Assembly (NCBI GenBank): GCA_002005505.1
Contig: MVGU01001310.1
Coordinates: 120,001 to 151,705 of the forward strand
From: Botryococcus braunii
Taxonomy: Eukaryota; Chlorophyta; Trebouxiophyceae
Reading direction: 5' to 3'
DNA length: 31,705 nt
This document shows positions 21,043 to 31,705 of this stretch, piece by piece. A model generated the notes under the pieces. That model made no database searches and had not been told where the DNA came from. It saw only the letters and a list, made by a program, of their open reading frames with translations. Made by a program: the position numbers and the translations under genes. How positions within the stretch are numbered: the stretch's first letter is position 1; the number at the start of each line of letters is the position of its first letter.

Positions 21043-21724
21043 TGTATGTCACATTTAATGTACTACAGCATATTACTTTCAATGTACTATAGTACGGCGG
21101 CATGCATATATGCCACATGGTTCACAGACAGAAGGCACTTCACTGTTTCTCCAACATATTAAATATTACATAGGCAGCAAATGCTTGCACGCATGCATGC
21201 GTTGGCTGACGTCTCCTTTCCGGAGCTTGCCTTCCGCTAACCGGGTGTAGGTAGAACCCCAGACTCCCGTTCATTCGCCATGGGTAAGACATTGTAACTA
21301 CATCCGATCGATCCCACATATATATGATGCATCATATGCATTCACAATTAACGTAAGACCCACGCACACAACATTTGACAAAAGAAGTGCTTTCCATCCC
21401 CGTTAAAGGACATGGCTGGTCCAAGGTCATTGGTAGCATGACGCCAAATGTCACTTATATCAAGTTGTAAACAAAGTGCGCATACATATGTAGCTATAGC
21501 ACATATATACATGCCTAACATTGTGCACAATTTCTTTCCCACGTCCTCAAGTTGCCTGCATGCATTTAGTCTCCCTCAAAGTGCGGTCCGACGTGGCTAA
21601 ATGGGATTAAACCCGTCAAGTTTCACTCGGCAAAGCGATTTACAGTGAGTTATGACAGGAAAACATGCACACGATAAGCAGGTTGTTTAAGGCACTTTGC
21701 AAGTCTCAAGAGCGCTTGCGGTAT

Positions 21725-21964
21725 TCAGCCGTCCTTTCCTACTGCATTGCAGGTGCAATAGGTCTTTCGCCCAGCCTTCTGTCCTATTTGCAACCACAAC
21801 GACTCAAGACCTTGACTCAAGACATCTTCGTACTTTAGACCTTTCCAACTGCAGTTGTACATAGTTAGACCACAATACGGCAGAGCCAGAGGTACAGCAC
21901 TTGGCTCTGCCCCATTGTGATACAACCTTCTTCCGAATGCGGTACTTGTCTCATGGCCTTTCAT
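21725..21964 (-). other. Protein-like frame, possible mobile-element fragment
   Basis: The 79-codon frame contains LPYCGLTMYNCSWKGLKYED and SLWLQIGQKAGRKTYCTC, which read like real protein (Trp, Cys and aromatic residues well distributed) and not like repeat. I cannot assign a family. The frame stops at 21725 and no partner exon was found. Confidence 0.25.
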
Positions 21965-22366
21965 AACAACGTTGTTATAACATTAACGTTGCACATGCGT
22001 AAATCATAAAATCGATAAGTTAGTTGTTTCATCGGCTCTCATGTTGCAGTCGAACGCTGAACTCCTGAACTGATCAGATATACAGATCTAGATCTGTATA
22101 TGTAATGTAAATTGCTCGCCTGAATAGCAGGGCGACACGCAGCCCCCTTGCAACCCTCTCGTTGGTTGGGACCAAACGGCCGGCACACCATGTACTAATC
22201 TGTACACAAAACATTACTATTCGTTTTCAGATAGAATCAGCAAGTGGTATTTGAGGATTGGGCAGCAGAGCCAATCCTGCAGCAGACCTGAAGATAAGGA
22301 GAGGAAGCTTAAGTTGGTTTATTCGTTACCATCTCATCAGGCCCTTTGGGCTGGGTTGATGTAATT

Positions 22367-22385
22367 CTTTCTTTCTTTCTTTCTT
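22367..22385 (+). repeat. (CTTT)n tract, possible 3' end of a SINE/LINE-like element
   Basis: About five CTTT units follow ggccctttgggctgggttgatgtaatt-type sequence (22340-22366). A short tetranucleotide tail after a compact GC-rich segment is typical of non-LTR retroelement 3' ends. No reverse transcriptase is visible, and single-copy data cannot prove it. Confidence 0.35.
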
Positions 22386-23162
22386 AAGCCACCCATTGCA
22401 AATGTCACTCCAGCAATAGCTCCCACTCAAAGCAGGAACGAACATGTCCGGAAGAACTCTCCTCTGAAGCCGTACCATATTTCGTTGAAGAATATTTCAC
22501 AGCTGCAATGTTGCTTATTGCACTGCTTCAGTCGTTATTGGAGAAATGGCAGGGCAGATACCAGTAACAAACCCGCACGGAGCATTACACATGTCACACC
22601 AGAAACTCAACAATGGGTCCACCCGACTTGAATGATCTTCAATCCTGTTATTGAAATGACAGGAACAGTTCGATGTGAAATTTGAACACCGCTAATGCCC
22701 TTGTAAACAGTTACAGATTTCTCCCGGAATTACCATTTCATGTTCTGATGACGGGCATCACTTCTTACTCTCAATCCTGCTACCCACTGTCCCTCACTTC
22801 TGACCTTCCTTGGGCCTAAACCAAAGCATTGCAGCCTCTATTTTCTTCAAGGCCTTGCAAGAGAGCATGTGAGCCGCATGGCTCAGGCACCCCAAGGCCT
22901 CTCCCCTAAACTATCAGCTGCAGACTTCATGCAGTCATTGACCCGTTCTACAACATTCTCCACTTCCTGCTCCCTGCTTCGTAGTCAATTTACCACGAGT
23001 CTCCAATTATTTGCCACCCCATGCGGAGTAGATAGCGGAGCTAAACCCAAGACAGGCCTGTTTCAAGTGGCACAGAAGACAGTGATGCCCGATCATGCCC
23101 CCTCTGTTGTCCCCAATCTGCTTCAGAAGAGCTTATTATAGCCCTATGGTTGCACTAGTGTA

Positions 23163-30165
<7,003 letters not shown>

Positions 30166-30884
30166 CGGGAAGAATGACAGCCCGCCGGGGCCTCAGTTAC
30201 ACCGTTCCCTTTCCCCGAAGAATGCGTTGATAACACAATTAGCCACAGTCTCCACTGTGGGGTAGCTAGAAGAATCGTCCTCCGAAATGAGGAGGTACGG
30301 AACGGAGTCCGTTCAACGGACACAGCCTGGGTGCTAGCTACGAAGTTTGAGTGCGATGGTACAAGTCCAGACAGTTGTCATTGGAATTCACACATACGTC
30401 TTTCAAATCTTCATTTTCCTACGAAATGTGGGTGTTGACTATGCCATATCTATAGGCCCCGGACATGACAAGGAGTTTCACCGTCGCCCCCGACACGGAA
30501 CCTATAGAGCTACCCGGTAGTACCGGTAGGCGTCCCCAAAACACGGTGTGGACCACAACCCCCGCGGGCTTTGTCGCTGGGCAGGTCCATAATCCCCGGT
30601 CTTCGGGTTTTGGGAGCGATGCTGTACACGTTTTCCTAAGATACAATCAGATCTTGGTGAACCACTACTACAAGCACCCGCCCCCTGACTGGGCACTCCG
30701 CTGTGACTTGCTTCTATTCTTTCCGCTGATTTGGCCGTAGGAATATATTAGTTCTACAACAATAGGCTCGTAGAGGAGGCAGGGGGAAGAGCTTGGAAGT
30801 CAAACCATTCAGGTGCAAGAAGTCACAATAAATGAAGTGCCTGGGTTACATATGTGTACCCCTTGCAGATACAACGGGGTTTAT
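30166..30884. other. Upstream region of the lipase gene
   Basis: Expected to hold the lipase promoter and 5' UTR (minus strand). The hairpin-rich block at 30243-30341 lies 78-176 bp upstream of the lipase ATG. A plus-strand frame at 30465-30740 (91 codons) reads fairly protein-like (TTPAGFVAGQVHNP) but overlaps open minus frames and has no recognised domain. Confidence 0.35.
30243..30341. other. Multi-hairpin block upstream of the lipase start
   Basis: Stem CCACAG/CTGTGG (30243-30248 and 30255-30260). Then an 8-bp outer pair GTAGCTAG (30262-30269)/CTAGCTAC (30334-30341) enclosing CCTCC/GGAGG (30279-30283 and 30291-30295), and either GAACGG/CCGTTC (30300-30305 and 30309-30314) or the overlapping alternative GTCCGTT/AACGGAC (30307-30313 and 30315-30321). 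The pairings are perfect. Function is unknown; it could be part of a 5' UTR, a small RNA or a mobile-element end. Confidence 0.5.
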
Positions 30885-31440
30885 TTACAGTGGGCCACCC
30901 GTACCCTGCCGCTCCCCTTCTCCCCCCCCCGGGGGGGGGGGGGGTGTTCCCTGGGGATCTTGCTTGTTGGGGGATCCTTGTTGTTTAGTGCTCACTGTGC
31001 TTATTACATACTTACATACTTCCTGTACATATGTCAAATCAGATCGTAAAGGGCCCGGTGTTGGCTGCCCTGAATGTTGGTCGGGTCTTGTGGGAAGCCA
31101 TGCGATGCGCAATGCAATTTTGTCGGTGTGTAGTTTGTGGTTAGCCGGTGTTGGAAATGTTGTGCATTCTGCAGTTGGGGTCCTTTCACCTGCCGGACGC
31201 AAATTATCAGCAGGACGCCGTAGATTATGCTGTTCGACTGCCTCGCCTGACTGGGTCCACCCGCTGCATTCCGGTGTAATTCGTGGCTGAAGTCGATCTT
31301 TGACAAGATCTACGCAGCGTACGAATATTTGTAGCACATTCGCGAACAGATCATCTAGAGAGGGATTGCGAACTGCAGGCCTGGGTTGGTGCTGAGAACG
31401 GTTGAGAGTGATTGAGCAAACAACCGCCACCCCGCGCGCA
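30885..31440 (-). other. Possible coding segment, about 185 codons, unrecognised
   Basis: One minus frame stays open from the edge of the (TG)n block at 31440 to a stop at 30885. It contains NPSLDDLFANVLQIFVRCVD and LVKDRLQPRITPE, which look like amphipathic helices. Much of the rest is Pro/Thr/His/Gln-rich, and the last part is translated from a C9G14 homopolymer. A plus-strand frame (30832-31290) is open through most of the same DNA, so coding status is doubtful. An acceptor-like CCTGCAG precedes the NPSLDD block. Confidence 0.2.
30922..30944. repeat. C9G14 homopolymer junction
   Basis: Nine C followed directly by fourteen G, a self-complementary run. Confidence 0.9.
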
Positions 31441-31512
<72 letters not shown>

Positions 31513-31545
31513 GTGTGGTGTGTGTGTGTGTACGTGCGTGCGTGC

Positions 31546-31595
<50 letters not shown>

Positions 31596-31653
31596 CGTGC
31601 GTGCGTGTGTGTGTGTGTGTGTATGTGTGTGTGTGTTGGGGGGGGGGGGGGGG
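31437..31653 (+). repeat. (TG)n microsatellite ending in poly-G (16 nt)
   Basis: About 70 bases of TG (31443-31511), interrupted by gggtgtgg and cgtgcgtgcg pieces, then more TG, ending in G16 at 31638-31653. The right 50 bases of the window hold nothing recognisable. Confidence 0.95.
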
Positions 31654-31705
31654 CGCAAAGAGAGATGGAGAAAGACGAGGGAACTTATCTGCCTCAGGGA
31701 AGAGG

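Larger units (their letters stand above)
20080..21160. repeat. Cluster of short direct and inverted repeats
   Basis: Contains repeated ccatactcgtgatacat words (20250 and 20281), several catactc and ccatgcacgtccc words (20300-20480), and tgggacgt words (around 20750 and 20900-20930). A longer direct repeat is listed separately, as is a 28-bp palindrome. Frames here are short and made of repeat. No gene supported. Confidence 0.55.
21160..23162. other. 2-kb gene-poor region, possible retroelement remnants
   Basis: No exon chain. Two hints of mobile-element debris are listed separately: a minus-strand frame at 21725-21964 and a (CTTT)n-ended segment near 22367. The right end should contain the 3' UTR of the lipase gene (minus). 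A plus-strand frame at 22869-23141 has no recognisable content. Confidence 0.35.

Noticed and set aside
30465..30740. 91-codon plus-strand frame
   Set aside because: Reads fairly well, but overlaps open minus frames, has no recognised domain and no splice partner.

Overview
The window is nuclear DNA from a eukaryote, most likely a protist and probably a microalga. I can chain short coding segments into genes only across spliceosomal introns: donors are mostly GTRAGN-like, and acceptors are very often TGCAG and often followed by G. There is no operon structure, Shine-Dalgarno pattern, rRNA, tRNA or CRISPR. GC content is moderate, non-coding DNA dominates, and long microsatellites and G/C homopolymers of 12-17 nt are frequent. 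The acceptor preference, the TspO-like membrane protein and the SGTLP/SLPSEW-type leucine-rich repeats fit a green alga (prasinophyte or chlorophyte), but this is a low-confidence inference. A dinoflagellate or another alga with AG|G acceptors is not excluded.

Layout. 1-539 (-): open reading frame with a hydrophobic segment, running off the left edge. 1498-2936: decayed leucine-rich-repeat (LRR) sequence as two arrays pointing away from each other from about 2034. 3965-6140 (-): gene A, about 5 exons, not recognised. 7027-9850 (-): gene B, 7 exons, not recognised, helix-rich. 10356-12769 (+): 5-exon TspO/MBR-like multi-pass membrane protein, divergent from gene B across about 500 bp. 15978-18664 (+): 5-exon gene for a low-complexity protein with a paired protein phosphatase 1 (PP1) docking signature. 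18754-23162: gene-poor, repeat-bearing DNA with a 27-bp triplicate, a 54-bp perfect palindrome, a 28-bp palindrome and direct repeats. 23163-30165 (-): 6-exon monoacylglycerol-lipase-like serine hydrolase, the most secure gene. 30166-31705: a hairpin-rich block upstream of the lipase start, a possible coding segment, and (TG)n plus poly-G at the right edge.

For the four genes with complete exon chains (gene B, TspO-like, PP1-docking candidate and lipase), intron phases match at every junction and total coding length is a multiple of three. Gene A also closes, with one junction in doubt. Coding blocks of 50-470 nt are spread through introns from under 100 nt to 2.2 kb. The lipase introns are where the microsatellites concentrate: four of its five introns carry long (TG), (TC)/(GA) or poly-G arrays or a degenerate 24-bp minisatellite. 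Nothing suggests the genes form one pathway. The oddest unexplained structures are the head-to-head LRR arrays, the palindrome beside the TGAGTCA-bearing triplicate, the self-complementary intronic microsatellite, and the two unrecognised genes.
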